DNA of 36,097 nucleotides from Motiliproteus sp. MSK22-1 (GCF_001968815.1 NZ_MIEQ01000054.1:1-36097), one strand, 5' to 3'. Counted from the first letter of the stretch, positions 16,593 through 26,786 are shown. Translations and numbers: made by a program. Notes: a model not told the origin generated them from the sequence alone.

Positions 16593-19244
16593 ATGGGTGA
16601 ATTTGCCAAAGAGATCCAACCCGTTAATATCGAAGATGAGCTGAAGCAGTCGTATTTGGACTACGCGATGAGCGTCATCGTGGGGCGGGCGTTACCTGAT
16701 GTCCGAGATGGTCTGAAGCCAGTGCACCGTCGCGTGCTATTTGCGATGAGCGAGCTGGGGAATGACTGGAACAAACCCTATAAAAAATCTGCTCGTGTTG
16801 TCGGTGATGTTATCGGTAAATATCACCCACATGGGGATTCTGCCGTCTACGACACCATTGTCAGATTGGCCCAGTCTTTTTCAATGCGCTATACCCTGAT
16901 CGATGGCCAAGGAAATTTTGGTTCTGTCGATGGCGACTCTGCTGCTGCGATGCGTTATACCGAAGTCAGAATGGAAAGAATTTCGCATGAGATTCTTTCA
17001 GATTTGGATAAGGAAACCGTCGATTACATTCCCAACTATGATGGCACTGAACTGATTCCTGAAGTTATGCCGACTCGTGTTCCTAATTTGCTGGTTAACG
17101 GCTCTTCTGGAATCGCGGTAGGTATGGCAACGAATATACCACCACATAATTTAACAGAAGTTATTAACGGAACCATCGCCCTGATTGATGACCCCGGTCT
17201 GGATGTGGATCAGCTGATGGAGTTCATCCCTGGTCCTGATTTTCCTACCGCTGCTATTATCAATGGTCGTGCGGGGATATTACAGGCTTACAGAACCGGT
17301 CGTGGTCGAATCTATCTCCGTTCCCGATACCATGTGGAAGAAAACGAAAAGAACGGCAAAGCCTCGATAGTTGTTACTGAAATTCCATATCAGGTAAACA
17401 AGGCGCGATTGATCGAAAAGATCGCAGAACTGGTAAAAGATAAAAAAATCGATGGCATTACTGAGCTGCGTGATGAATCTGATAAGGATGGTATGCGAAT
17501 CGTTGTCGAGTTGCGTCGGGGAGAGGTGCCAGAGGTCGTTGTTAACAACCTCTATGCTCAGACGCAAATGGAGAATGTTTTCGGTATTAATATCGTAGCC
17601 TTGGTCGACGGGCTTCCAAAGATACTGAACCTGAAAGAATTGCTTGAAGCCTTTATTCGTCACCGTCGTGAAGTGGTTACTCGTCGAACTATTTATGAGT
17701 TGCGCAAGGCGCGTGAACGTGGGCATATCTTAGAGGGCCTTGCCGTTGCTCTGGCCAACATCGACCCCGTTATTGAGTTGATCAAGAACTCTAAAACTTC
17801 GGCAGAAGCCAAAGAAAAACTGGTCGAGACTCGGTGGGCTCCTGGTGATTTGATGCAGATGCTGGAGCGTGCAGGAGATGATGCTTGCCGTCCAGATGAT
17901 TTGCCAGAGCAGTACGGTATTCGGGAGGGTTTCTATCACCTGTCTCCAGCTCAGGCTCAAGCTATTCTTGATCTGAAGTTACACCGCTTGACCGGTTTGG
18001 AGCATCAGAAGCTTATTGATGAATACAAGGCTTTGCTGGAGAAAATTGCAGAGTTACTTCGTATTTTAGGTAGTACCGAGCGTTTGATGGAAGTGATTCG
18101 GGAAGAGTTGATTCAGGTTGTAGAGCAATATGGAGATGATCGCCGTACTGAAATTACTGCTTCACGAAAAGATTTAACCACAGCAGATCTGATTACAGAA
18201 GAAGATATGGTCGTGACTATTTCACACGGTGGTTACGCTAAAACTCAGCCTGTAACGGCGTATCAAGCCCAGCGTCGTGGTGGAAAAGGAAAGTCCGCTT
18301 CCTCCGTCAAAGATGAGGACTATATAGAGCATCTGTTGGTCGCCAGTACTCACGATACTATTTTGTGCTTTACCAATCACGGTAAGGTTTATTGGCTGAA
18401 GGTGTTTGAGATTCCGCCAGCGAGCCGTACAGCGAAAGGACGGCCAATCGTTAATATTCTGCCTTTAGATGATGGCGAGAGAGTGACCACTATTTTGCCG
18501 GTTTCCAGTTACGATCAGGACCGTTATATCTTTATGGCCACCGCATTTGGCACCGTCAAGAAAACTCCGCTGGAAAATTTCTCCCGCCCGCGAAGTTCTG
18601 GGCTTATTGCTTTGGACCTGAACGAGGGAGATACCCTGATTGGTGCGTCAATAACCAAAGGTGATCAGGAAGTCATGCTGTTTAGCGATCAGGGCAAGGC
18701 AATACGATTCTCCGAGGATGATGTAAGGCCAATGGGGCGGACCGCACGAGGCGTTCGAGGGATGCGTCTGCAGGATGATGGTAAAGTGATATCGCTAATT
18801 ATTCCGGAAGAAGGTGGCCGGATATTAACGGTAAGTGTTAACGGTTTTGGTAAACTTACCAATCTGGATGATTTTCCTACCTACGGCCGAGGCGGTCAGG
18901 GGGTTATCGGCATGCAGCTGTCTGAGCGCAATGGTCAGATGATAGGCGCTGAGCAGATATTCCAAGGCGATGAGATTATGTTGATCAGCGACCAGGGTAC
19001 TTTGGTCCGCACTCGCACCGATGAGATTACTGTGCAGGGTCGGAATACTCAAGGGGTGACGCTGATTCGTATTTCCAAGGACGAGCAGCTGGTGGGGGTA
19101 GCTCGAGTTGAAGAGCCTGATGATCAGGACGAACCTGAGGATACCGATGAAAACTTGGTTGATGCAGAGCTTGCTTCGAAAGACAGTGATGTTATTGCAG
19201 AACCAGATTCTGATGCCGCTAAAGACGATAGTGCTGACGATTAA
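16593..19244 (+). CDS. gyrA: DNA gyrase subunit A
   Basis: The 883-residue A subunit of DNA gyrase, which cuts and rejoins DNA during negative supercoiling as an A2B2 tetramer with GyrB. The N-terminal sequence is nearly colinear with E. coli GyrA. The catalytic Tyr is in AAMRYTE (Tyr122), and the quinolone-resistance region reads [10 protein letters not shown] with Ser83 and Asp87 as in susceptible enzymes. The GyrA-box QRRGGKG, needed for DNA wrapping, begins the C-terminal beta-pinwheel. The final ~45 residues are a strongly acidic tail (Asp/Glu-rich), known in GyrA to modulate supercoiling. The gene follows a 263-bp divergent region from ubiG. serC, which follows gyrA in Pseudomonas, is not present. 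Confidence 0.98.
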   Translation: MGEFAKEIQPVNIEDELKQSYLDYAMSVIVGRALPDVRDGLKPVHRRVLFAMSELGNDWNKPYKKSARVVGDVIGKYHPHGDSAVYDTIVRLAQSFSMRYTLIDGQGNFGSVDGDSAAAMRYTEVRMERISHEILSDLDKETVDYIPNYDGTELIPEVMPTRVPNLLVNGSSGIAVGMATNIPPHNLTEVINGTIALIDDPGLDVDQLMEFIPGPDFPTAAIINGRAGILQAYRTGRGRIYLRSRYHVEENEKNGKASIVVTEIPYQVNKARLIEKIAELVKDKKIDGITELRDESDKDGMRIVVELRRGEVPEVVVNNLYAQTQMENVFGINIVALVDGLPKILNLKELLEAFIRHRREVVTRRTIYELRKARERGHILEGLAVALANIDPVIELIKNSKTSAEAKEKLVETRWAPGDLMQMLERAGDDACRPDDLPEQYGIREGFYHLSPAQAQAILDLKLHRLTGLEHQKLIDEYKALLEKIAELLRILGSTERLMEVIREELIQVVEQYGDDRRTEITASRKDLTTADLITEEDMVVTISHGGYAKTQPVTAYQAQRRGGKGKSASSVKDEDYIEHLLVASTHDTILCFTNHGKVYWLKVFEIPPASRTAKGRPIVNILPLDDGERVTTILPVSSYDQDRYIFMATAFGTVKKTPLENFSRPRSSGLIALDLNEGDTLIGASITKGDQEVMLFSDQGKAIRFSEDDVRPMGRTARGVRGMRLQDDGKVISLIIPEEGGRILTVSVNGFGKLTNLDDFPTYGRGGQGVIGMQLSERNGQMIGAEQIFQGDEIMLISDQGTLVRTRTDEITVQGRNTQGVTLIRISKDEQLVGVARVEEPDDQDEPEDTDENLVDAELASKDSDVIAEPDSDAAKDDSADD

Positions 19245-19339
19245 ATCGGGATTGTGCCAGCATTGTCGAGCGAGTGGATAGATAACGTTGTTTTTTGCGT
19301 AAAGCGGTAGGGTTAAGGTAACGAGGTAGATGCAGGCGA

Positions 19340-20443
19340 ATGAGTGATCAGGAGCAACAGCTGGGTAAGTTGCGTGATGAAATTGATCAAATTGATCAAA
19401 AAATCATGCAGCTTGTTAGCCAGAGAGCAGTGTGTGCACAACGAGTGGCTGACGTTAAGCAGCAGGCGCAGGGTGAGGGTGAAGCCGTCTTTTATCGTCC
19501 TGAACGTGAGGCGAAGGTGCTTCGCCGGATTATGGAGCGTAATGATGGGCCTCTCGGGGATGAGGAGATGGCGCGTGTTTTCCGGCAGATAATGTCTTCC
19601 TGCCTGGCGCTTGAGCAGCCTATGCATATTGCGTTTTTAGGACCGGAGGGGACTTTTACTCAGTCTGCCGCACTGAAGCACTTTGGTCACTCAACTGTTA
19701 GCGTACCGTTGCATTCTATCGATGAGGTCTTCCGTGAGGTTGAGTCCGGTGCGGCCAATTATGGTGTGGTACCCATAGAGAACTCTACAGAAGGTATGGT
19801 GCATCATACATTGGATATGTTCCGAAACTCGCCGTTACGTATTTGCGGCGAGGTGGAGCTTCGCATCCATCAACATTTACTGATGGATGATGATGTTGAT
19901 GCAGACAACATCACTCGTATTTACTCTCATCAACAATCCCTTGCTCAATGTCGGCGTTGGTTAGATGCACGCTATCCGGGTGTTGAGCGGGTCGCAGTAA
20001 GCAGTAACGCCGAAGCCGCGCGCCGAGCGACCAGTGAAAAAGGTAATCATGTTGCCGCTATTGCTGGCGACATGGCTGCTGAGCTTTACCACTTGAACAA
20101 AGTCTCTGAAAATATAGAGGATGAGCCAGACAATACCACCCGTTTTTTGATTATCGGACAGCAATTAACCGAAGCCAGCGGAAAGGATAAGACTTCCTTG
20201 CTGGTTTCTGCGAGAAACAAGCCTGGTGCATTGTATCACCTGCTTGAACCGTTTCATCGATTTGGCATCAGTTTGACCCGAATTGAAACCCGTCCATCCA
20301 GTGTCGGTACCTGGGGTTATATTTTCTATATAGACTGCGAAGGGCATTACCGTGATGAGCCCATTCAGAAGGTAATGAAAGAGATTGCTGAAGAGGCTCT
20401 GGAGCTGAAGCTGTTAGGATCTTACCCTCAGGCGGTGCTTTAG
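19340..20443 (+). CDS. pheA: Bifunctional chorismate mutase/prephenate dehydratase (P-protein)
   Basis: A 367-residue bifunctional enzyme converting chorismate to prephenate and then phenylpyruvate. The AroQ-type chorismate mutase domain is at 1-90 (LRDEIDQIDQKIMQLVSQRA). The prephenate dehydratase domain begins HIAFLGPEGTFTQSA (96-110), with VVPIENSTEGMV (143-154) and the catalytic TRF at 267-269. The C-terminal ACT domain (about 285-367) includes the phenylalanine-binding motif TRIETRPS (313-320), so feedback inhibition is expected. It starts 95 bp after gyrA and ends 57 bp before tyrA-aroA. Relatives often have serC before it and hisC after it; neither is here. Confidence 0.96.
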   Translation: MSDQEQQLGKLRDEIDQIDQKIMQLVSQRAVCAQRVADVKQQAQGEGEAVFYRPEREAKVLRRIMERNDGPLGDEEMARVFRQIMSSCLALEQPMHIAFLGPEGTFTQSAALKHFGHSTVSVPLHSIDEVFREVESGAANYGVVPIENSTEGMVHHTLDMFRNSPLRICGEVELRIHQHLLMDDDVDADNITRIYSHQQSLAQCRRWLDARYPGVERVAVSSNAEAARRATSEKGNHVAAIAGDMAAELYHLNKVSENIEDEPDNTTRFLIIGQQLTEASGKDKTSLLVSARNKPGALYHLLEPFHRFGISLTRIETRPSSVGTWGYIFYIDCEGHYRDEPIQKVMKEIAEEALELKLLGSYPQAVL

Positions 20444-20500
20444 TTTGATGGTCTGTCTGATGAGCCGAACTTTAAAAGAATCACTTGGAGTGTTGAAAAA

Positions 20501-22711
20501 GTGACAACTCCAATTGGAAGGTTGTTAGTGGTCGGGTTGGGGCTTATCGGCGGCTCTTTAGCATTGGGATTAAAACAGCGCGGCGGCTGTCGGACAGTGG
20601 TTGGTTTCGATATCAATCCTGCTGAGATGGACGAAGGGCTTCATCGAGGTGTTATTGATGAAAAGGCCGAGGAGCTTTTTCAGGCTGTTTACGATGCTGA
20701 TGTAGTGGTGCTGGCTGTCCCTGTCAAGGTGATGGAAGGAGTGCTTGCTGACATTCGTAATGCTATCCGTCCAGAAACTATTTTGACGGATGTGGGGAGC
20801 GCTAAGGGAAATGTGGTCGAAGCTGCACGGCGTGTATTTGGCGAGGTGCCTGCAAATTTTGTCCCTGGACATCCTATTGCCGGATCAGAAAAGAGTGGTG
20901 TTTCTTCTGCAAAGGCGACTTTGTATGAACACCATAAGGTTATTCTAACGCCGCTGTCTGAGACTGATCGCTTTGCTTTAAAGCGAATAACCCAGATGTG
21001 GGAATCTGTTGGTGCTGAGGTTCATCATATGAATGTTCAGCGCCATGATGAAGTGTTGGCTGCTACCAGCCATCTACCTCATTTGTTGGCTTTTTCGCTA
21101 GTGGATACTCTGGCGAATGATCATGAAAATCGTGATATTTTCCGCTATGCAGCAGGTGGGTTTAGGGATTTTACACGAATCGCGGCAAGTGATCCGATGA
21201 TGTGGCATGATATTTTTCTTGCCAATAGTGAGGCGACTCTTAAAGTACTAAAAGAATTTTCCAAGGGTGTGGATCAGCTCCGCACTGCCATTGAACAGCG
21301 TGACGGGCAGCACTTGCTGGGGGTTTTTACCCGGGCAAAATCGGCCCGTGATCATTTTTCCAAGATATTGACTGGAACTGCGTACTCTCTACCTATGACT
21401 GATAAAAATATAACATTTAAAGTAAAACCCGGTGGCACTGTCTCAGGAGAGGTTCGTGTCGCAGGTGATAAATCCATGTCCCATCGTTCAATCATGCTTG
21501 GTGCGCTCGCTGAGGGCGTTACCGAAGTTGAAGGATTTCTTGAAGGCGAGGATAGTCTGGCAACCTTGCAGGCGTTTCGCGATATGGGGGTCGTGATAGA
21601 AGGCCCATATAAGGGACGAGTGACTATCCATGGAGTGGGAATGCATGGATTAAAGCAACCGCCAGGGCCGTTGTATGTAGGTAATTCCGGAACGGCAATG
21701 CGCTTGTTTGCTGGTTTGCTTGCCGGGCAGTCGTTTAACTCTGAGCTGACTGGTGATGAATCACTTTCCAAGCGTCCGATGGAGCGGGTTGCCGTACCAC
21801 TAAGATCGATGGGAGCGCAGATTGAAACCGGTGAAGGTGGTTGCCCTCCTATCCGTATTCGAGGAGGCGCGACTCTAAAAGCTATTGATTACAAAATGCC
21901 GATGGCCAGTGCTCAGGTGAAATCTTGTGTGTTGCTGGCAGGATTGTATGCGCAAGGTGAAACCCGTGTCACTGAGCCTGCACCAACCAGGGATCATACG
22001 GAGCGAATGCTGTCTGGTTTTGGTTATGAGGTTAGTCGTGAAGGAGCTGTTGCGCGTTTGACCGGTGGTGGCAAAATGACGGCCACTCATATCGATGTGC
22101 CAGCAGACATCTCCTCATCTGCCTTTTTTATGGTTGCTGCGGCTATAACGCCCGGCTCTGACATCTTGCTCAAACATGTTGGTATTAATCCTACCCGTAT
22201 CGGAGTCATCAATATTTTGCAGGCCATGGGGGCTGATATTGTTTTGCAGAATGAGCGCGAGGCAGGTGGCGAACCTGTTGCTGATTTGCGCGTTCGATAT
22301 GCACCTTTAAAAGGTATTAATATACCGGAAGATCAAGTGCCTCTGGCTATTGATGAGTTTCCTTCTTTGTTCGTTGCTGCAGCCTGTGCTGATGGTGTTA
22401 CGACCTTGACCGGTGCCGAAGAGCTGCGTGTTAAAGAGAGTGATCGAATACAGGCCATGGTCGATGGCCTGAAGGTGTTGGGAGTTGATATTGAGGGAAC
22501 TCCTGATGGTGCAATAATCAAAGGTGGCCAAATCAGTGGTGGTCGTGTGGATAGTCTAGGGGATCATCGGATTGCCATGTCATTTGCAATAGCTGGGCTT
22601 AGAGCAAACGGTGAAATTCAAATTGATGACTGTGCTAACGTAGCGACATCGTTCCCTAATTTTGTTGATCTTGTTCGTTCTGTTGGACTTGATATAGAAG
22701 TTAAGGGGTAG
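20501..22711 (+). CDS. tyrA-aroA: Fused prephenate dehydrogenase / EPSP synthase (TyrA-AroA)
   Basis: A 736-residue fusion. Residues 1-~295 are prephenate dehydrogenase: NAD site GLGLIGG (12-18), [29 protein letters not shown]. From about 299 it is EPSP synthase: GDKSMSHR (322-329), GNSGTAMRL (394-402), SAQVK (470-474), RDHTE (497-501), NPTR (563-566), [20 protein letters not shown] and [10 protein letters not shown]. One chain thus supplies a chorismate-forming step and a tyrosine-branch step; the same fusion is known in Pseudomonas. GTG 20501 is the start, with GGAG ahead of it. The EPSP synthase signatures are of the class II type. The reading frame crosses the join without a break. Confidence 0.95.
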   Translation: MTTPIGRLLVVGLGLIGGSLALGLKQRGGCRTVVGFDINPAEMDEGLHRGVIDEKAEELFQAVYDADVVVLAVPVKVMEGVLADIRNAIRPETILTDVGSAKGNVVEAARRVFGEVPANFVPGHPIAGSEKSGVSSAKATLYEHHKVILTPLSETDRFALKRITQMWESVGAEVHHMNVQRHDEVLAATSHLPHLLAFSLVDTLANDHENRDIFRYAAGGFRDFTRIAASDPMMWHDIFLANSEATLKVLKEFSKGVDQLRTAIEQRDGQHLLGVFTRAKSARDHFSKILTGTAYSLPMTDKNITFKVKPGGTVSGEVRVAGDKSMSHRSIMLGALAEGVTEVEGFLEGEDSLATLQAFRDMGVVIEGPYKGRVTIHGVGMHGLKQPPGPLYVGNSGTAMRLFAGLLAGQSFNSELTGDESLSKRPMERVAVPLRSMGAQIETGEGGCPPIRIRGGATLKAIDYKMPMASAQVKSCVLLAGLYAQGETRVTEPAPTRDHTERMLSGFGYEVSREGAVARLTGGGKMTATHIDVPADISSSAFFMVAAAITPGSDILLKHVGINPTRIGVINILQAMGADIVLQNEREAGGEPVADLRVRYAPLKGINIPEDQVPLAIDEFPSLFVAAACADGVTTLTGAEELRVKESDRIQAMVDGLKVLGVDIEGTPDGAIIKGGQISGGRVDSLGDHRIAMSFAIAGLRANGEIQIDDCANVATSFPNFVDLVRSVGLDIEVKG

Positions 22712-22715
22712 TCAC

Positions 22716-23426
22716 ATGTCGGAGCTAATTCCAGTTGTAACTATCGATGGGCCTAGTGGTTCGGGTAAAGGGACTATATCAAAACTGCTGGCTCAGCGAA
22801 TGGGGTGGCATCTATTAGATAGTGGGGCTCTCTATCGTGTTCTTGGATTAGCAGCAGAACATCATGGTGTTAGTCTCGAAGATGAAGATGCGCTAGAAGT
22901 TCTGGCAGGTCATCTTGATGTGCAGTTCCAGGCGGATCTTGCACAAGAAGGGGTTCAGGTTGTCCTTGAAGGTGAGGAAGTTACTGCTGCAATAAGAAGT
23001 GACGCCTGTAGCCAGGCGGCGTCAGTTGTTGCCGCGATTGCAAAAGTTAGGGTGGCTCTTTTAGACCGGCAGCGTGCTTTTGCGGAGTTACCGGGACTGG
23101 TTGCTGATGGTCGTGACATGGGAACCGTTGTATTTCCTGATGCCAGCGTCAAGATTTTTCTTACGGCCAGTGCGGAAGAGCGAGCGAGAAGGCGCTTTAA
23201 CCAGTTGATGCATAAGGATACTGGTGCTAACCTTCAGAAGGTGCTAAATGATATTAAGGTGCGGGACGAGAGGGATATGAATAGAGCAGCATCCCCCTTA
23301 AAGCCAGCAGATGACGCCTTGGTGCTTGATAGTACTGGGCTGAGTATCGATGAGGTTTTGGCGCGCGTCGTGCAAGAAGTTGCCGGTGCGGCAGGCAGAA
23401 TAGGTGATATCGAAGATAATTGCTGA
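22716..23426 (+). CDS. cmk: Cytidylate kinase
   Basis: A 236-residue (d)CMP kinase. The P-loop is GPSGSGKGT (12-20), followed by the substrate-binding LLDSGALYR. The [13 protein letters not shown] block (family RDMGTVVFP) and [14 protein letters not shown] complete the nucleotide-binding and lid regions. It begins 4 bp after the tyrA-aroA stop with a GGGGTAG ribosome site, so it is co-transcribed. In most proteobacteria rpsA follows directly; here a 111-bp gap leads to ihfB instead. Confidence 0.96.
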   Translation: MSELIPVVTIDGPSGSGKGTISKLLAQRMGWHLLDSGALYRVLGLAAEHHGVSLEDEDALEVLAGHLDVQFQADLAQEGVQVVLEGEEVTAAIRSDACSQAASVVAAIAKVRVALLDRQRAFAELPGLVADGRDMGTVVFPDASVKIFLTASAEERARRRFNQLMHKDTGANLQKVLNDIKVRDERDMNRAASPLKPADDALVLDSTGLSIDEVLARVVQEVAGAAGRIGDIEDNC

Positions 23427-23537
23427 ACTATTACGCGATTGATGCTAAGCGGAAGTGAACATTTATGTCCCCTTGTTTGGAATACCTCCATCATAGGGGT
23501 TAAGTTCTGATATCAACGAAATGAACAGGGGGCGACT

Positions 23538-23831
23538 ATGACAAAGTCTGAGCTAATCGAGCGTTTGATTGCTAGGCATGAGCAGTTGTCAGTTAAGGAT
23601 GTCGAACTGGCAGTTAAAACGATGCTAGACCATATGGCCGAAGCTTTATCTGGCGGTGAGCGCATTGAAATTCGAGGTTTTGGCAGTTTTTCGTTACACT
23701 TCCGCGAGCCTCGTGTAGGTAGAAACCCTAAAACAGGGCAAGCGGTGGAATTGGATGCCAAGTATGTACCCCACTTTAAACCTGGTAAGGATCTCAGGGA
23801 ACAAGTGAATGAGAGTATTAAGAGGGCATAG
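23538..23831 (+). CDS. ihfB: Integration host factor subunit beta
   Basis: A 97-residue DNA-bending protein of the HU/IHF family. [14 protein letters not shown] starts the helical dimerisation part. The [11 protein letters not shown] segment and the arm-tip motif [13 protein letters not shown], whose Pro intercalates into DNA, mark IHF-beta rather than HU. It pairs with IhfA (not in this window). The start has a strong AGGGGGCG ribosome site. The upstream 111-bp gap has no rpsA, its usual neighbour. lapA follows after 53 bp. Confidence 0.96.
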   Translation: MTKSELIERLIARHEQLSVKDVELAVKTMLDHMAEALSGGERIEIRGFGSFSLHFREPRVGRNPKTGQAVELDAKYVPHFKPGKDLREQVNESIKRA

Positions 23832-23884
23832 TTTGCGGGTATTATTGTCCCAATAACCGCCTGTATATTTTATGAGGTTTTCCT

Positions 23885-24181
23885 GTGCGTTTGATTAAGA
23901 CTATTATTGCTGTTGTGCTGGCTGTACTTCTAGTGATGCTGGGTATTTTATTGACTGTTAATAATCAGCAGTTGGTTTCCATTGATCTGGTATTTATACA
24001 GATTCCTCAGGCTAGCTTAGCTCGTTGGTTAATTGCTAGCTTCTTATTGGGTGCTTTGGTTAGCATGATATTCGGGTCTTTGGCTGTGGTGGCTCTTAAA
24101 ACTCGCCTTCGTCGTGCTAATCGTCAGCTCAATTCTTCCAATCGTGAACTGGATAAGCTTAAGACCGCTAGTATTGCTTAG
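23885..24181 (+). CDS. lapA: LapA-family lipopolysaccharide assembly membrane protein
   Basis: A 98-residue inner-membrane protein (DUF1049/LapA). Two hydrophobic segments lie at about 5-25 and 43-68, with the NNQQLVSIDLVF stretch between them characteristic of the family, and a basic coiled-coil tail (RLRRANRQLNSSNRELDKL). The start is GTG 23885 with TGAGG upstream. It precedes lapB, with which it is functionally linked in controlling LpxC and LPS synthesis in E. coli. The gap to lapB is unusually long (160 bp), where the two often abut. Confidence 0.88.
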   Translation: MRLIKTIIAVVLAVLLVMLGILLTVNNQQLVSIDLVFIQIPQASLARWLIASFLLGALVSMIFGSLAVVALKTRLRRANRQLNSSNRELDKLKTASIA

Positions 24182-24341
24182 TGGGTGTAAATTGCCACGG
24201 CAAAACCTAACAGCTCGTTTGTCCTTCACTAGTCAGAGCTTGGTGCAGGGTTGTGGTAGTGCTGCGATGGCAAAGAGTAGCTTAGCATGACCGTACCAAG
24301 GGGTATGGGAGCCGTCGTGCATTTTAGGAAAGTGTACGAAA

Positions 24342-25517
24342 ATGGGTGACTACCTTTTACTGATTCCGCTAGTCCTGGCATTAGCCATAGGCTGGTATCT
24401 GGGACGAAGGGACTGGCGTAAACAGCGCTTGGATCAGTATCGCGAACATTTGAAAGAAGAGTACTTTAGTGGCCTTAATTATTTAGTCAATAATAAAACT
24501 GATGAGGCTATAGATAGCTTCATTAAGGCTTTAAAGTATAACAGCGAGACAGTGCCAATTCGTTTGGCACTGGGGACTTTGTTTCGACGAAGAGGTGAGA
24601 TCCAGCGGTCTATTCAGTTGCATCAGGAGGTGATGGCCCACCCGTCTCTAAGTTCACGCGAGTATATCCAGGTTCAGTTGGCTCTTTCGCGGGACTATTT
24701 GGCAGCAGGACTACTGGATCGGGCAGAGAGTTTGCTGCTGGATGTGCTTGAGCAAGGAGCGAGAGATGATCGTGATCTTGCCATTCGGTTGTTAATCGAT
24801 CTCTACCAGCAGGAAAAGGAATGGGGTAAAGCGCTGGATGTTGCCGCGAAACTCAATTCCAGTGTAGAAGGCTTGGCCCTGCGTTTGTCGCATTTCTACT
24901 GTGAGCAGGCTGCTGTCTCTATTGAGCTCAAGGAGCTTAAGGAAGCTCAGAAGAAACTTAAGCTAGCACTGCATCACGACAAGAATTGTGTGCGTGCATC
25001 TCTTCTAAGTGCAAAGATCGATATGGCTGAAGGGCGTTGGAAGGCTGCCATAAAACATCTTCGTCAGGTACAGGACCAGGATCCTTCCTTTGTTTCTGAA
25101 GCTGTGCCTCTTCTTGCTGACTGTTACCGACACATAGGCGCTAATGGCGATCTGACTCGTTTCCTCGAACTTAGCATGCATACTGCACCCTCCACGACCA
25201 GTATGCTTCTGGTTGCTGAAGAGATTGCTCGGGAGAAGGGAGACTATGCGGCAGGAGCTTACATTACTGAGCAATTGAAACGACGTCCTTCCGTGAAAGG
25301 CTTTAATCGGCTGATTGATCTTCATCTTAAGCATGCATCGGAAAGTGCAAAGGAAAGCTTGAACGTTCTTCGTGGCTTAACAGGGCAGTTGGAGCAGTCA
25401 AAACCCTCGTACCAATGTCATAATTGTGGATTCTCTGGGCAGGCTATGCATTGGCAGTGTCCTAGCTGTAAAGAGTGGGGGCGGGTAAAACCAATTCGCG
25501 GCTTGGAGGGGGAGTAG
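24342..25517 (+). CDS. lapB: LPS assembly/regulatory protein LapB (YciM)
   Basis: A 391-residue protein anchored by one N-terminal membrane helix (about 4-20), with a cytoplasmic array of TPR helices (about 40-340) and a C-terminal rubredoxin-like zinc site with two CxxC pairs (C359/C362 and C373/C376) in YQCHNCGFSG...QCPSCKEWG. LapB acts with FtsH to degrade LpxC and so sets the rate of lipid A synthesis. The length is that of the family and all four metal Cys are present. Confidence 0.95.
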   Translation: MGDYLLLIPLVLALAIGWYLGRRDWRKQRLDQYREHLKEEYFSGLNYLVNNKTDEAIDSFIKALKYNSETVPIRLALGTLFRRRGEIQRSIQLHQEVMAHPSLSSREYIQVQLALSRDYLAAGLLDRAESLLLDVLEQGARDDRDLAIRLLIDLYQQEKEWGKALDVAAKLNSSVEGLALRLSHFYCEQAAVSIELKELKEAQKKLKLALHHDKNCVRASLLSAKIDMAEGRWKAAIKHLRQVQDQDPSFVSEAVPLLADCYRHIGANGDLTRFLELSMHTAPSTTSMLLVAEEIAREKGDYAAGAYITEQLKRRPSVKGFNRLIDLHLKHASESAKESLNVLRGLTGQLEQSKPSYQCHNCGFSGQAMHWQCPSCKEWGRVKPIRGLEGE

Positions 25518-25593
25518 TCTGAGTTGTAATGGTCTTTAGTCGTTGTAGTAAATAGACAGCATGTAGAAGTAGAATTTTTATAGTGGGGTTCAA

Positions 25594-26307
25594 ATGGTTG
25601 GTTGTGATTCAAAAGTTATCGTTGCATTGGATTTTTCTGTAGGCGAGCAAGCTTTAGCAATGGCTGCTCGACTTGATCCGTCTTTATGTCGGGTAAAAGT
25701 TGGCAAAGAGCTTTTTACACGTTCGGGTCCTGCGATTGTTGAAGCACTCCAATCTTTGGGCTTTGAGGTTTTTCTGGATCTTAAATTTCATGATATTCCC
25801 AATACGACTGCAAAGGCAGTGCTCGCTGCTGCCGAGCTTGGTGTGTGGATGGTGAATGTGCATGCGAGTGGAGGCCGGCGGATGATGGAAGCTGCTCGTA
25901 ATGAATTGGATAAGCTTAATGGGAAAAAGCCTCTTCTGATTGCAGTTACTGTGTTGACCAGTATGGAGGCCACGGATCTTAAGCAGGTCGGGATTGAGTG
26001 CCAGCCTTTAGATCAGGTTCAGCGGCTTGCCATGTTAACCCAGAAGTGTGGTTTGGACGGCGTTGTCTGTTCGGCTCAGGAGGCTGTTGCTTTGCGCGAG
26101 TGCGTGAACGATGGTTTTAAATTGGTTACCCCGGGAATTCGACCTGCAGAGGCTGATCAAGGTGACCAGAGGCGTATCATGACTCCACTGGATGCTGTTC
26201 AGGCAGGCAGCGATTATCTGGTTATCGGCCGTCCAATCACTCAAGCTGCTGATCCTGTTGCCGCCTTGACCCAAATTACAACGGAACTCAATAATTGGCA
26301 GAGTTGA
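25594..26307 (+). CDS. pyrF: Orotidine 5'-phosphate decarboxylase
   Basis: A 237-residue TIM-barrel enzyme that makes UMP from OMP. The catalytic D-x-K-x2-D array is [12 protein letters not shown] (D62, K64, D67). ALDFSV at the N-terminus binds substrate, VTPGIRPAE and YLVIGRPIT form the phosphate-binding end of the barrel. It starts 76 bp after lapB. The lapAB-pyrF order is common in gammaproteobacteria. An intrinsic terminator lies about 110 bp after the stop. Confidence 0.97.
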   Translation: MVGCDSKVIVALDFSVGEQALAMAARLDPSLCRVKVGKELFTRSGPAIVEALQSLGFEVFLDLKFHDIPNTTAKAVLAAAELGVWMVNVHASGGRRMMEAARNELDKLNGKKPLLIAVTVLTSMEATDLKQVGIECQPLDQVQRLAMLTQKCGLDGVVCSAQEAVALRECVNDGFKLVTPGIRPAEADQGDQRRIMTPLDAVQAGSDYLVIGRPITQAADPVAALTQITTELNNWQS

Positions 26308-26414
26308 GTGGGTTTCTTAGGCTGCATTTCTGGCTAAGTGTTCCTGTACGTTAAAAACCTGTCAGATAGTACTGTAATTTATTAGTAGCTACTGGTTTTT
26401 TCAGGTAGTATACG

Positions 26415-26444
26415 AAAGTCCGCTGGATGCGGGCCTTTATTTTT
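26415..26444 (+). terminator. Intrinsic terminator (pyrF) or leader hairpin before the ComEA-like gene
   Basis: AAAG-TCCGC (26415-26423) pairs with GCGGG-CCTTT (26429-26438), with one bulged base and a 5-nt loop, followed by a T-rich tail to 26444. A possible -10 (TAGTAT, 26406-26411) overlaps its left side, so it could also sit in the leader of the next gene. Confidence 0.55.
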
Positions 26445-26464
26445 AAAAATCATGGAGAGATATA

Positions 26465-26746
26465 ATGTTATCAAAAAAACAACTTGCTGCTGTTTTTGTT
26501 GCCTTTTTAAGTCTTTCTTCTTCTATCTTTGCCGCCGATCAAGTCGATCTTAATCAAGCTGATGCCAGTGAGTTGGCGCTTGTCTTGACGGGTGTCGGGG
26601 AATCAAAGGCTCAGGCAATTGTGGAATATAGGAAGAAACACGGGCCGTTTCAGTCTTTGGAACAGTTAGCTGAAGTCAAAGGGGTGGGGGAGAGCCTGAT
26701 AGCCCGAAACCGGGATAAAATAAGGATTAGCAGCGAAAAGCAATAG
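26465..26746 (+). CDS. comEA: ComEA-family helix-hairpin-helix DNA-binding protein
   Basis: A 93-residue exported protein. A clear Sec signal peptide (MLSKKQLAAVFVAFLSLSSSIFA, cleaved about 23/24) is followed by two HhH motifs: VDLNQADASELALVLTGVGESKAQAIVEYRKKHG and FQSLEQLAEVKGVGESLIARN. This matches the short periplasmic ComEA/YbaV proteins that bind incoming double-stranded DNA in natural transformation. The start follows a GGAGAG ribosome site. It is monocistronic, with terminator-like hairpins on both sides. Together with pilF further right it is consistent with, but does not prove, type IV pilus-driven competence. Confidence 0.9.
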   Translation: MLSKKQLAAVFVAFLSLSSSIFAADQVDLNQADASELALVLTGVGESKAQAIVEYRKKHGPFQSLEQLAEVKGVGESLIARNRDKIRISSEKQ

Positions 26747-26786
26747 TGCTATCAATAGTGATATTTATTAGCTAGTGCAAAGCGCC

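Noticed and set aside
17280-17726. 148-codon open frame on the minus strand inside gyrA
   Set aside because: It lies opposite strongly conserved gyrA codons and has no start signal or domain; a shadow of the real gene.
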